Below are positions 44,413 to 53,294 of a stretch of 64,000 bases of DNA, piece by piece. This DNA is from Lyngbya confervoides BDU141951. Its GTDB lineage: Bacteria; Cyanobacteriota; Cyanobacteriia; Thermosynechococcales; Thermosynechococcaceae. Each line of letters starts with the position of its first letter. Positions within the stretch are counted from its first letter, which is position 1. The notes under the pieces are model-generated. The model worked only from the letters and a program-made list of their open reading frames with translations. It had not been told where the DNA came from and made no database searches. Both the position numbers and the translations under genes were made by a program. The stretch spans positions 1 through 64,000 of the forward strand of contig NZ_JTHE03000015.1 of assembly GCF_000817775.3 (NCBI RefSeq). Direction: 5' to 3'.

Positions 44413-45432
44413 ATGCGTTTATTCCATACCCTTAGCATTGATCTAGGCACGGCCAATACCCTCATTTTGGATCTTGAGCATGGGATTGTCTTAAAAGAGC
44501 CCACGGTGATTGCTCTGGACTCTGCCTCCGATGAAGTTGTGGCCCTGGGGCAGGCGGCCGAGCAGCTGCGCGGTCGCATATCCAATAAGGTGGTGGTGAA
44601 GCGTCCCCTCAAAGATGGTGTCATTGTCGCCCTAGACGCCGCCGATCTAATGCTCTCTCACTTTATTCGGCAGATTCTTGGGCGCGGACATATTTTTTTG
44701 CCTAGGGTCATTGTGGGAGTGCCCAGCGGAGCTACGGATATTGAATGTCGCGCCCTCAAGGAGGCGGTGGCGCGGGCCGGAGCCAAGCTGCTGTACTTAA
44801 TTGATGAACCCGTGGCGGCGGCCATTGGAGCAGGCTTGCCGATTACAGAACCGGTGGGCAGCATGGTGATTGATATCGGCGGCGGCACCAGCGAAGTGGC
44901 GGTGCTGAGTATGGCGGGGGTTGTCTTTAGTGAGTCTGTGGAGGTGGCTGGGGATGAGCTGACCGAGTCGATTCAGCGCTGGATTAAGCAGGAATATCAC
45001 ATGGTGGTCAGCTATCGAGTGGCGGAGGAGGTCAAGCATCAACTTGGGTCTGCCCACGCCTCGGCAGGATTGGATGAGAAAACCATGGAGGTTGCGGGGA
45101 TCAATTTGCTCTCGGGCTTACCGGCAAAGATCTCCCTTAGCGGCGTTGAGGTCCGGGAGATGATGGCTGAGCCGATTGGGGTGATTCTAGCGATGATTCG
45201 GCAGTCCCTGGAGCGGCTTCCCCCAGAACTGGCGGCAGACCTAGCCGAACGCGGAATTGTCTTGACCGGAGGGGGAGCGCTGCTGCAAGGATTAGCCCAG
45301 CGCATTGGCGAGGAGTTTGAAATTTTTGTGGATGTTCCGCCCGAGCCGCTTCACTGCGTTGTGCTGGGCGCGGGAGAGGCCATCGCGAATCCTAAAAAAT
45401 ATGGTCGCTTTCTGCAAAAAGTTGAATCTTAA
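44413..45432 (+). CDS. mreB: Divergent MreB-type actin homologue
   Basis: This 339-residue actin-like ATPase has phosphate-1 SIDLGTANTLI, the ATP-binding VIDIGGGTSEVAVLS, the family stretch YLIDEPVAAAIGAGLPI, and the adenosine motif GIVLTGGGALLQGL. It would organise lateral cell-wall synthesis under the membrane. It differs from the canonical cyanobacterial MreB I recall at several otherwise constant places (e.g. start MRLFHTLSIDLG; LLSGLPAKISLSGVEVREMM). mreC and mreD do not follow: the next gene is on the other strand. It may thus be a second paralogue. I keep the symbol only as the family name. Confidence 0.85.
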   Translation: MRLFHTLSIDLGTANTLILDLEHGIVLKEPTVIALDSASDEVVALGQAAEQLRGRISNKVVVKRPLKDGVIVALDAADLMLSHFIRQILGRGHIFLPRVIVGVPSGATDIECRALKEAVARAGAKLLYLIDEPVAAAIGAGLPITEPVGSMVIDIGGGTSEVAVLSMAGVVFSESVEVAGDELTESIQRWIKQEYHMVVSYRVAEEVKHQLGSAHASAGLDEKTMEVAGINLLSGLPAKISLSGVEVREMMAEPIGVILAMIRQSLERLPPELAADLAERGIVLTGGGALLQGLAQRIGEEFEIFVDVPPEPLHCVVLGAGEAIANPKKYGRFLQKVES

Positions 45433-45434
45433 CC

Positions 45435-45459
45435 CCCAGGAGCCCAGACTGCTCCTGGG
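45435..45459. terminator. Hairpin terminator between mreB and the convergent gene
   Basis: CCCAGGAGC (45435-45443) and GCTCCTGGG (45451-45459) form a perfect 9-bp GC-rich stem with a 7-nt loop, 3 bp after the mreB stop. The U-tract is missing (CGGGGAG follows). It is a likely transcription end for this gene, or an mRNA 3' stabiliser. Confidence 0.6.
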
Positions 45460-45537
45460 CGGGGAGAGCCCCCCGCAGGCTCCCACGAATCCTTTGGGTA
45501 TTCTAAACCCGCGGTGCAAAAGGAGGTTCAGATCCCG

Positions 45538-46104
45538 TCAGGGTTCATCGCCGGGGGGCGTGCTGGGCGATCGGCCTGACCCTTGATTGTCTGGCGTGGG
45601 TGCAGAGGTTTGAGCGGGAGAAGATCCGGGCGCGGGAGAACCCGATCCCGCCTCTGGCGGCTGAGTGACTGGCGTTCTAGATTGACTGCGGATCTGCTCA
45701 AGCTGCACCTCTAGCTGACGAATTTGGTTTTCATGGTCTTGAACGGCATCGGCCAAGTTGGCCGGTATTTGTCGCTCTAGATCCTGGATACGCGTCTGGA
45801 TCTGGTCTAGCTGCTGCTGCTCCACAACAGCATTGCCAGCGGACTGGGCGATCTGTTTTTGCTCCAGGGCTTGAAGCCTCAAGGTGACCCAGGCCAGGCT
45901 GCCACCGAGAAGAATAATCAGGAGGGACAGCAGCACCTTGAGCCAGGTGGTTTGCGATCGCAGATCGCGGATTTTCTGGTTTAGATTTGCACTCTCAAGC
46001 TTGAGGTCTTGGAGATAGAGGGAATAATCGTTCCCCCCTGATGCCGAGGGAGACGATGGGGCCAAGTTTTCCCCCGAGTTCGGGGAGGCATAGGGATCAT
46101 TCAT
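45538..46104 (-). CDS. Single-pass membrane coiled-coil protein
   Basis: This 188-residue protein has an N-terminal Ser/Pro-rich part, a coil (about 28-52), one transmembrane helix (about 54-78, WLKVLLSLLIILLGGSLAWVTL) and a second coiled coil (about 80-140, rich in Gln). A Pro/Ser/Gly-rich tail follows. No family could be recognised. Its placement convergent with mreB suggests a possible role in the cell envelope, which is inference. Confidence 0.6.
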   Translation of the reverse strand: MNDPYASPNSGENLAPSSPSASGGNDYSLYLQDLKLESANLNQKIRDLRSQTTWLKVLLSLLIILLGGSLAWVTLRLQALEQKQIAQSAGNAVVEQQQLDQIQTRIQDLERQIPANLADAVQDHENQIRQLEVQLEQIRSQSRTPVTQPPEAGSGSPAPGSSPAQTSAPTPDNQGSGRSPSTPPGDEP

Positions 46105-46250
46105 GACAGTTCTCCAGATAAAGACAGGGGCACGATGGCATGACTAAAGGACATGCCATCGTGAGGGAACACACTTCTTTAATCTAGCCGCTAATTTAGC
46201 CGCTCCGTCCGAGGCGCGACCCGATTGCGGGATTGAGCCTTACCCAGTCA

Positions 46251-46883
46251 CTAGCGACCCATGTTGTAGCCCACCCCCAGGAAAACGCCAAAGTCCCCAT
46301 CATCAATGAACCCGGCATTGGTTCCCACCGTAGCGGTAAAGTCCCGGTTGAGCGGAACATCAATGCCGCCGTTGATCATGGGACCAAAATCGGCGTCGGT
46401 GGTCACCGCCATCCCTGCACCAATATAGGGAGCCAGCTGAATCTCCGATTGCCCCACGCGACCGATGCGAATGGGAGCAAAGTCAAAGGTGGCAGGTAGC
46501 AAGAAGGTGGCATCATCGGTAAAGTTGGTGGTTACCGCCGGGCGGACCGAGAAGAATTCCGTCAGGCCAATTTTGCTGTAGATAATCATGCCGTCCTTGC
46601 CAACGGAGGATCCCCCCACAGCCCCCAAGTTCCCACCAATGCCAATGTAGCTTGAACCGGATCGAGTGTCTCGTCCTGGCTCAAGGCCTGATTCGGGAAT
46701 GAGGTCCTCCGCATTTGGAAATTGCTGGGCAAGTTGCCGGGGAGGGGTCTGTTCAGCGAAATCCAGATTGGGGTCCAGGGGATCGGCTCCGGCTGCTTCT
46801 GAGAAGCAGAGGGACAGCCCTACCCCGCTGATCCAGCCCAGACCGACCAGCCCCATTAGAGATCCCAACGTCCGTTGCTTCAT
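46251..46883 (-). CDS. Small outer-membrane beta-barrel-like protein
   Basis: The product of about 210 residues begins with a signal peptide (GSLMGLVGLGWISGVGLSLCFSEAAGA) and continues as alternating beta strands separated by Gly/Asp turns: YIGIGGNLGAVGG, IIYSKIGLTEFFSVRPAV, IQLAPYIGAGMAV and GVFLGVGYNMGR. This fits an 8-stranded barrel in the outer membrane. No family name could be assigned. The start is the ATG at 46883, with AGGAG 5 bases upstream, instead of a GTG two codons earlier. Confidence 0.7.
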   Translation of the reverse strand: MKQRTLGSLMGLVGLGWISGVGLSLCFSEAAGADPLDPNLDFAEQTPPRQLAQQFPNAEDLIPESGLEPGRDTRSGSSYIGIGGNLGAVGGSSVGKDGMIIYSKIGLTEFFSVRPAVTTNFTDDATFLLPATFDFAPIRIGRVGQSEIQLAPYIGAGMAVTTDADFGPMINGGIDVPLNRDFTATVGTNAGFIDDGDFGVFLGVGYNMGR

Positions 46884-47389
46884 GATCACTCCTACCTTGC
46901 TAAATCATCCGTTGCCAAGTTTCGTTGCCCTTGCTGGAACCCAGAGGACCCGTAGATAGAGGCCTGGAAAACAGAGGGCGATGGCTGCGCCAAGGCACAG
47001 CTTTTTTCCTTGGCTTGATGCTTCCATTGAACTGGCAAACGCAGATGCGCTCCTCTTCATCAGGGAGGAACTTCATCCCTTGGGACTCATCCCAGGGGCG
47101 GAAGCCTAAAGATTGAAGGACAGTTCGCCAACTGACACAGGTGGGTGAGCCCCCTTTAGAAATATTAATTTTCTATCCCGGTCCTGGGTTCATCCGGCAA
47201 AATTTTATTGTGACGATATCTGTCACTCTCACTCAATGAAGGCCAGACCTTGCGGCCGAACCATTCTTTCTCGCTAGAGTCAACGGCGTTTCATCTCCAA
47301 CCGCCCGCGAAACTGAAGGCAGTTCAGCACCGGGCCGCAAGCTGGCATATCGTAGTGCCTGGCTTTGGGTAGAATAAGGAGCCGGATCG
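46884..47389. other. Divergent intergenic region upstream of the MscS genes
   Basis: 506 bp without a gene. It contains one short palindrome (47210-47226), listed separately. Confidence 0.4.
47210..47226. promoter_or_regulatory. Short palindrome upstream of the MscS gene, CRP-like
   Basis: GTGAC (47210-47214) and GTCAC (47222-47226) flank GATATCT. This is a weak resemblance to cyanobacterial cAMP-receptor (SyCRP1) sites of the TGTGA-N6-TCACA form. The half-site spacing is not perfect, so I rate it low. Confidence 0.25.
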
Positions 47390-49090
47390 ATGGATCCAAT
47401 ACAGCATCAAGGGATCAAGTTTAGAGCGTTATGGCCGTGGGTCCTGTTTCTATGGCTGACTGTGGCCTCGGTTTCACTAGCCCAGCCCCAACGCCCGATC
47501 TCTGATCAGGGAGCGGCGGTGGTGCTGGGCGGCGAAACCCTCTTTCATGTCAAGGCGAAGATTGCCTCCTTTACCCCTGAGTTTCGCGCCCAGGTGATTT
47601 CAGGACGCATTGAAGACTACGCTAAGGCCAGCACGCGATCGCAGCCCCCCTTGACCATTGTCGACAATGAGGCCGCCCAAACCGTCGATATTTTGGCCGG
47701 AGATGAAACCCTTGTCACCATTGCGCAGGTGGATGCCGTGGCTGCAGGGCAGTCGCGGCAGGATCTGGCGAGGCTTTACGTGGACACGATTACAGCAGCC
47801 GTGCGCGAGTTCAAAAAGGCCTATAGTCTTGAGCGCATTCTCTGGGGAGTGGGCTATTCTCTCATTGCAACAGCGGGCTTAATGCTGGGCTTTCTGGGCA
47901 TTCACCGGCTCATGCCCAAAATCCGCCAAAGCCTGCGGCAGTGGGAAGGGACCCGGATCCCGGCCTTGAAAATTCTAGGCAATGAAATTCTCTCAGCTCA
48001 CCGGCTTGTGGATGTCCTGATTGAGGGCGTCAAGATTCTGCGACTCTTGCTGTGGTTTAGCTTGATTTACCTGTATCTCAATCTGGTTCTGAGCTTCTTT
48101 CCCTGGACTCGCGGGATCTCCCGCACCCTCTGGGGCTATGTTGCAGCCGCGGTCAACAGCATGGCCACGGGATTTTTAAATTATCTGCCCAATCTGTTTT
48201 TCCTGGGCCTAACCCTTGTTGTTACCCATTACATTCTCAAGGTGGTGCGCTTTATCTTTACGGAGGTGGAGCGCGGCACCATGTCCTTTCCAGGCTTTTA
48301 TCCAGAATGGGCAAAACCCACTGCCAAGCTGACTCAGCTGCTGATTTTGGCCTTTGCGGCCACCATTGCCTTTCCCTATCTTCCGGGATCTGGAACGCCA
48401 GCCTTTCAGGGCATTTCCATTTTCCTGGGGCTATTGCTCTCCCTGGGGTCCTCCGCTGCAATTGCCAATGTTGTGTCTGGAACAATCCTTACCTATACCC
48501 GCGCCTTTAAGCTGGGCGATCGCGTGAAGATTGGCGACACCATTGGGGATGTGGTGGGGAAAACGCTGTTTGTCACCCGAGTGCTCACTATTAAAAATGT
48601 GGTCATCACCATTCCCAACGGGTCCATTCTCAGCGGCCATATTATCAACTACAGTGCCGCCGCCAGCGACCCAGAGATTCCTCCACTCATTTTAAGCACC
48701 ACCATTACGCTCGGATATGACCTGCCCTGGAAAAAGGTCCATGCCGTGCTGGTGGATGCAGCCCTCAAAACCCGCGAAATTTTAGCCACGCCTGCGCCCT
48801 TTGTGCTCCAAACCAGTCTGGAGGATTTTTACGTGAGCTATGAACTCAATGCCTACACCCGCAGTCCGGGAATTATGGCAAAAATTTATTCCGAACTCCA
48901 TCAAAATATCCAGGACTGCTGCAACGCCGCCGGGATTGAAATTCTCTCTCCCCATTACCGGGCGATGCGCGATGGCAACGCCACCACCATTCCAGCCGAT
49001 TATCTGCCCTCTCCCGATGAGGCGCCCGGCTTTCAAATTTCAGCGATGGGCGACCCGCTTTCCCCACCGCCTGCGGATCATCCGGTGTAA
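47390..49090 (+). CDS. MscS-family mechanosensitive channel (long form)
   Basis: This 566-residue channel has a signal/first helix (about 12-32) and a periplasmic domain (to about 150). Several helices follow, then the pore-lining TM3 region ISIFLGLLLSLGSSAAIANVVSG and the MscS beta domain AFKLGDRVKIGDTIGDVV, ITIPNGSILSGHIINYS. These channels open on membrane tension and release solutes upon osmotic downshock. The extra N-terminal domain makes it a MscM-like member. Three bases separate its stop from the next MscS gene, so they form an operon. Confidence 0.88.
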   Translation: MDPIQHQGIKFRALWPWVLFLWLTVASVSLAQPQRPISDQGAAVVLGGETLFHVKAKIASFTPEFRAQVISGRIEDYAKASTRSQPPLTIVDNEAAQTVDILAGDETLVTIAQVDAVAAGQSRQDLARLYVDTITAAVREFKKAYSLERILWGVGYSLIATAGLMLGFLGIHRLMPKIRQSLRQWEGTRIPALKILGNEILSAHRLVDVLIEGVKILRLLLWFSLIYLYLNLVLSFFPWTRGISRTLWGYVAAAVNSMATGFLNYLPNLFFLGLTLVVTHYILKVVRFIFTEVERGTMSFPGFYPEWAKPTAKLTQLLILAFAATIAFPYLPGSGTPAFQGISIFLGLLLSLGSSAAIANVVSGTILTYTRAFKLGDRVKIGDTIGDVVGKTLFVTRVLTIKNVVITIPNGSILSGHIINYSAAASDPEIPPLILSTTITLGYDLPWKKVHAVLVDAALKTREILATPAPFVLQTSLEDFYVSYELNAYTRSPGIMAKIYSELHQNIQDCCNAAGIEILSPHYRAMRDGNATTIPADYLPSPDEAPGFQISAMGDPLSPPPADHPV

Positions 49091-49093
49091 GTC

Positions 49094-50032
49094 ATGGAAA
49101 AGTTTATTGATACCCTCCGAGGTTGGCTCGGCGACCCAGCTATCTTGCGCTTTCTAGAGCTGGGCCTGGGCATTCTGGTGCTGTTTATTCTCTTTCGAGT
49201 TCTGGCGCGGGTGCTGCCTAGCCGTATTCCCGACTCGGATCTTCGCTATCGGGTCCGCAAGGGTATTAACCTGTTGGGCTATATCATTGTGGCGCTGTTT
49301 GTGGCAACGGTGTTCAACGATAACCTGCGCCAAGTCACTGTGATCTTTGGGGTGGTGGGCGCGGGGATTGCCTTTGCCCTCCAGGAGATCATTGTCAGCT
49401 TTGCGGGCTGGGTGGCCATTTCCCTGGGACAGTTCTATAAATCGGGCGATCGCGTCCAACTGGGCGGCATCATGGGCGATGTCATCGACATCAGTCTGCT
49501 GCGCACCACCTTGATGGAATGTGGAGATTGGGTGAAGGCAGACCTTTACAATGGCCGGATTGTGCGTATTGCAAACAGCTTTGTGTTTAAAGAACCCGTG
49601 TTTAATTATTCAGGGGACTTTCCATTTCTCTGGGATGAAATCACCATCCCGGTCCGCTACGGCAGTGACTACCATCGGGCCAAACAGATTCTCCTGGAAA
49701 TTGCCAATGATGTGGTGGGGCACCATATTGCCACGGCGCAGCAGGTCTGGAGTCGGATGGTTCAAAAGTATTTAATTGAGGATGCCCGCGTGAATCCAGT
49801 GGTGACCCTAGTGGCCACGGACAACTGGCTAGAGTTTACGGTGCGCTATGTGGTGGACTATAAGCTGCGACGGATGACCAAGGATCAGCTCTTTATGCAA
49901 ATTTTGGAAGCCTTTGACGCCACAGACGGACAGATCCAGCTAGCCTCGACCACCGTTGAGGTCGTAGCCCATTCAGGAATCCAGGTTCAGATGCCATGGG
50001 ATCAAAAAAGATCGCCCGCCGCTGATCCTTAA
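49094..50032 (+). CDS. MscS-family mechanosensitive channel (short form)
   Basis: The 312-residue protein has three predicted helices, the pore segment VVGAGIAFALQEIIVSFAGWVAISLGQF and the MscS beta domain SGDRVQLGGIMGDVIDISLLRTTLME. RIVRIANSFVFKEPVFNYS follows. It is a compact MscS type and may co-assemble with or simply complement the upstream long channel. The start ATG is three bases after the preceding stop. Confidence 0.87.
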   Translation: MEKFIDTLRGWLGDPAILRFLELGLGILVLFILFRVLARVLPSRIPDSDLRYRVRKGINLLGYIIVALFVATVFNDNLRQVTVIFGVVGAGIAFALQEIIVSFAGWVAISLGQFYKSGDRVQLGGIMGDVIDISLLRTTLMECGDWVKADLYNGRIVRIANSFVFKEPVFNYSGDFPFLWDEITIPVRYGSDYHRAKQILLEIANDVVGHHIATAQQVWSRMVQKYLIEDARVNPVVTLVATDNWLEFTVRYVVDYKLRRMTKDQLFMQILEAFDATDGQIQLASTTVEVVAHSGIQVQMPWDQKRSPAADP

Positions 50033-50143
50033 GCGGTCGGGTCCCCAGGACTGCGGAAGCTGTCGATCAACTGCGGCAAGGGACAGGGACTCCGCTATAC
50101 TGAGGGCAGGCAGAATTGAGCACCCTTAAAGGGTAATAATCCT

Positions 50144-51220
50144 GTGAATCCTCGGTCAATTCGTAAGTATCAACGAATTCGTAAAGAACTTCAGTTTGGA
50201 GTTCTTTTTTTAATTGGCCTCAATTTAATTGGCACCCTCTGGTACACCGTCATTGAGGGGTGGAAATTTCATGAAGCGGTCTACATGACCGTGATCACCC
50301 TGGCAACGGTCGGGTTTCAGGAAGTTCATCCCCTCGGAGTTCGGGGCCGGATGTTTACGATCAGCCTGATTATCCTGGGCGTGATCGGGCTGGGCTATAT
50401 CATCAACCGATTTACAGATGCCCTGATTCAGGGCTATTTTCAAGACAGATTTAAATATCGGCAGCAGATCCGTCTTATGAGAAAAATCTCTGACCACATT
50501 ATCCTATGCGGTTTCGGACGAACTGGCGGTCAGATTGCTCGGGAACTGGTGGAACAAAATATGCCGTTCATTGTGGTGGATGCCGAGGCTGAATCGATTG
50601 ATATCGCTCAGAGTATGGGATATTCGGTGTTTCAGGGCGATGCCACTCTAGATGACACGCTGTTAGATGCGGGCATTGAGCGAGCAGCCTGCTTTATCGC
50701 GGCTCTCACCTCCGATGCCGATAACCTCTACGCCGTTCTCTCGGCCAAAACCCTCAATCCAAATCTGCGAATCATTGCCCGAGCCAGTAGTGAAGAGGCC
50801 ATTCAGAAGCTGCAGCGGGTGGGGGCCGATGTCGTGGTTTCGCCCTACATCACTGGCGGCAAGCGCATGGCCGCTGCGGCCCTGCGCCCTCAGGTGATGG
50901 ACTTTGTGGATGGTATGCTTTCGGGGGCCTCCGAATCGGTTTACATTGAGGAGCTAGAACTGCACGAGTCAGATTGTCCTGAGGTGGGGAAAAGCCTGCG
51001 GGAATCGGATTTGCGATCGCGAACGGGGGCGATGGTGCTGGCGATTCGACGGCTGACTGGCCAGCTGATTGCAGGCCCCTCTCCGGAAACCCAACTCGAG
51101 GACTGCGACACGCTCATCTGTATGGGAACGGCGGAACAACTGCGGGACCTCAACCAGATCCTCAGCCCCCTGGCTCCCCAAGAGCCGCGGGTGCCTCGGT
51201 CACTGCGTCGATCGAAGTAG
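50144..51220 (+). CDS. RCK potassium channel with non-canonical filter
   Basis: This 358-residue channel has two helices (about 18-37 and about 68-85), with the pore region VITLATVGFQEVHPL. The K+ selectivity filter that is usually TVGYGD reads TVGFQE here. An RCK domain follows, with HIILCGFGRTGGQIARELVEQN (Rossmann GxGxxG) and FQGDATLDDTLLDAGIE. A TrkA-C-like domain closes it. K+ permeation is likely but conduction properties may differ. The start is a GTG at 50144. The acyltransferase follows 3 bp after its stop, suggesting an operon. Confidence 0.87.
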   Translation: MNPRSIRKYQRIRKELQFGVLFLIGLNLIGTLWYTVIEGWKFHEAVYMTVITLATVGFQEVHPLGVRGRMFTISLIILGVIGLGYIINRFTDALIQGYFQDRFKYRQQIRLMRKISDHIILCGFGRTGGQIARELVEQNMPFIVVDAEAESIDIAQSMGYSVFQGDATLDDTLLDAGIERAACFIAALTSDADNLYAVLSAKTLNPNLRIIARASSEEAIQKLQRVGADVVVSPYITGGKRMAAAALRPQVMDFVDGMLSGASESVYIEELELHESDCPEVGKSLRESDLRSRTGAMVLAIRRLTGQLIAGPSPETQLEDCDTLICMGTAEQLRDLNQILSPLAPQEPRVPRSLRRSK

Positions 51221-51223
51221 GCG

Positions 51224-52459
51224 ATGGCCGCTGCCTTCTATCCCCCTAAACCCAGTTCAAGCCTGATTCGCCTGGTGCAGATTATGGCCCCGCCGGTGGC
51301 CTGCCTGTTTTTCAAGATGCGGCTGCGGATTTCGGCGGCGGATTTGGCCACTTTGCGATCGCTCCAGCACCAGCGCGTGATTCTCCTGTGTAATCACCCC
51401 AGCTTTAATGACCCTGTGGCGGTGATGTTGCTCTCGGCAAAACTGCACAAGGGCTATTACTATCTGACTTCGGTGGAGCAATTTGACGGCCCCTTGGGAT
51501 GGATTTTTCAGCGCATTGGCAGCTACTCCGTGCGCCGCGGCTTGAGCGATCGCCAGAGTTTAAAACAAACCCAGAGGCTCCTGAGGCAAGCGGACACGCA
51601 TCTGGTGGTGTTCCCGGAAGGGGGATGCTCCTTTCAAAATGAGACGGTGATGCCCTTCCGGCCAGGGGCGATTCAAATTGCCCTACAAACCCTGGTCCAT
51701 CAGGTGCGGCAGGGACAAGCGCCCCCCGATTGCTATGTGGTCCCTTTGGCCCTCAAGTACGAATATTCCACTCCCCTAGGTCCGGTGATCGATACGCTCC
51801 TGGGCCGGCTAGAGGCGGAGCTTGGCTTGGAACGCAACCTTGATCACGATCCCTATCAACGCCTGCGTACCCTGGCGATTGCCGTTTTGGAGCAGGTCGA
51901 GGCGGACTATGGCCTGCCCTCTCCTCCCCCCAGCCGCGATCTCACCCCCAGAATTGAAACCCTGCGTCAGGAAATCCTGCGCCAGTGTGAGCAGTCGTTG
52001 CAGATTCAAACCAACCCCCAGGCTCTGGTGCGCGAGCGCACCTATCAGATTGAATTTGCCCTGCGCAAGATGACCGAGTCTGCGAACGCTCCCGATGGCC
52101 AAGGTCCTGAGGCTTCGCTGCCAGCAGCCCTGATTGAAAAATCGATCCAGCGGCTGCTTAACTTTAATGCCATCTACGATGGCTATGTGGCAGAATCGCC
52201 CACACCAGAGCGATTTTTAGATACCCTGACGCGCTTTGAGCGCGAAGTGTTCTCCATTGATCGACCCAAGATTAAGGGGTTTCGCTGGGCGCATCTTCGA
52301 GTCGGGGCGCCGGTGAACCTGAGAGATTGGCTGCAGGCTTATGAAGCGGGGCGATCGCAAACGGTGGAAACCCTGAGCGAGGGACTCCGTCAGCAGGTAC
52401 AATCCATGCTGACGCCGGCGGCGCCCCAGACCTCTGCGCCCCTCCGGCTAAAGCCGTAA
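51224..52459 (+). CDS. PlsC-type lysophospholipid acyltransferase
   Basis: This 411-residue acyltransferase carries the LPLAT HxxxxD motif NHPSFNDPVAVML, followed by FQRIGSYSVRRGLSD, FPEGGCSFQNETVMPFRPGA and VPLALKY. It belongs to the 1-acyl-glycerol-3-phosphate acyltransferase group, which makes phosphatidic acid and related membrane lipids, but a C-terminal extension of about 150 residues is unusual. It starts 3 bp after the K+ channel stop. There is no clear transmembrane helix at the N-terminus. Confidence 0.8.
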   Translation: MAAAFYPPKPSSSLIRLVQIMAPPVACLFFKMRLRISAADLATLRSLQHQRVILLCNHPSFNDPVAVMLLSAKLHKGYYYLTSVEQFDGPLGWIFQRIGSYSVRRGLSDRQSLKQTQRLLRQADTHLVVFPEGGCSFQNETVMPFRPGAIQIALQTLVHQVRQGQAPPDCYVVPLALKYEYSTPLGPVIDTLLGRLEAELGLERNLDHDPYQRLRTLAIAVLEQVEADYGLPSPPPSRDLTPRIETLRQEILRQCEQSLQIQTNPQALVRERTYQIEFALRKMTESANAPDGQGPEASLPAALIEKSIQRLLNFNAIYDGYVAESPTPERFLDTLTRFEREVFSIDRPKIKGFRWAHLRVGAPVNLRDWLQAYEAGRSQTVETLSEGLRQQVQSMLTPAAPQTSAPLRLKP

Positions 52460-52473
52460 CTCTATAAGCTGCC

Positions 52474-52501
52474 GGGCATTCACGGGAGGGCATTCACGGG
52501 A
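52474..52501. repeat. Tandem 14-bp repeat
   Basis: GGGCATTCACGGGA occurs twice in tandem, 14 bp after the acyltransferase stop. Confidence 0.8.
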
Positions 52502-52633
52502 GAAGCATCAAAATTAGGATGCGCTCAAGGTAAACCTGAACGCGAGACCTGTTAGGTTAGTTCTAGTTTACTCCCCCCTAGGCCTTAGCCCACCGAGTTC
52601 GATTATCCCTAGTGCTATTCCACCCTTAGCCCG

Positions 52634-52792
52634 ATGAAATTTCCCGATTCAAGGCAGCATCCCCGCTCTAGCCCTAAAATTCCGAAGTTAGGACTTGCCT
52701 ATCTCCGGAGCGTCTCCCGTCCCGATCGATTTCTATGGACGCTGTTTTTAACCCTGGCCCTGATTACAATGGTGTGGGGATACTTGATCTGA
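52634..52792 (+). CDS. Small single-helix membrane protein (52 residues)
   Basis: An ATG frame encodes a basic N-terminus (MKFPDSRQHPRSS, LGLAYLRSVSRPDR) and one C-terminal transmembrane helix (FLWTLFLTLALITMVWGYLI), ending TGA. Small proteins of this shape are common in cyanobacterial membrane complexes. No homologue is claimed. No strong ribosome site precedes it. The remainder of the 460-bp gap (52460-52919) shows only the tandem repeat. Confidence 0.4.
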   Translation: MKFPDSRQHPRSSPKIPKLGLAYLRSVSRPDRFLWTLFLTLALITMVWGYLI

Positions 52793-52919
52793 CCTGAGGT
52801 CTGATTGTAAAACTCTCACGTGGGTGGGATCTCACGGGTTTGGCAGCTCATTGCCCCCGGTTAGGTTTCCCGGCGTCCCCCTGTCCTTGTGCCCTGAACG
52901 CTAAGGTGAAGCCCCTAAT

Positions 52920-53291
52920 ATGACTGCTCAAGCGACTAACGTTTTAGGAACTACCCTAAAGCCCTGCTGCACCGATCCCATGACGGGGTTCTATCGAGAT
53001 GGTTACTGCAACACGGGGGCTGGAGATATCGGTGCCCACCTGGTTTGTGCCCAAATGAGCGCAGAGTTTTTGAGCTTTTCCCAACAGCGAGGGAATGATC
53101 TGATCACCCCACGACCGGAATATCACTTTCCGGGACTCAAACCGGGCGATTGCTGGTGTCTTTGTGCCTCACGCTGGCAAGAGGCCCTAGAAGCGGGCGT
53201 TGCGCCCCGAGTGAGGTTAGAGTCCACCCATGCTAGCGCGCTGGAGTTTGTTTCCCTGGCGGATCTTCAACGGTTCACCCTGGAGTCCTAG
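52920..53291 (+). CDS. DUF2237 family protein
   Basis: The 123-residue product has the DUF2237 pattern: NVLGTTLKPCCTDPMTGFYRDGYCNTGAGDIGAH (compact Cys-rich start), VCAQMSAEFLSFSQQRGNDLITP and FPGLKPGDCWCLCASRWQEALEAGVAP, with HASALEFV at the end. The function is unknown; the fold carries several conserved cysteines. Convergent with the alpha/beta hydrolase 3 bp away. Confidence 0.9.
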   Translation: MTAQATNVLGTTLKPCCTDPMTGFYRDGYCNTGAGDIGAHLVCAQMSAEFLSFSQQRGNDLITPRPEYHFPGLKPGDCWCLCASRWQEALEAGVAPRVRLESTHASALEFVSLADLQRFTLES

Positions 53292-53294
53292 GGT

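Noticed and set aside
47080-47389. A riboswitch (glnA-type) upstream of the MscS genes
   Set aside because: The GTTCAGC and GCCGCAAGC words do not line up with the conserved core of that motif, and no stable three-way junction was seen.
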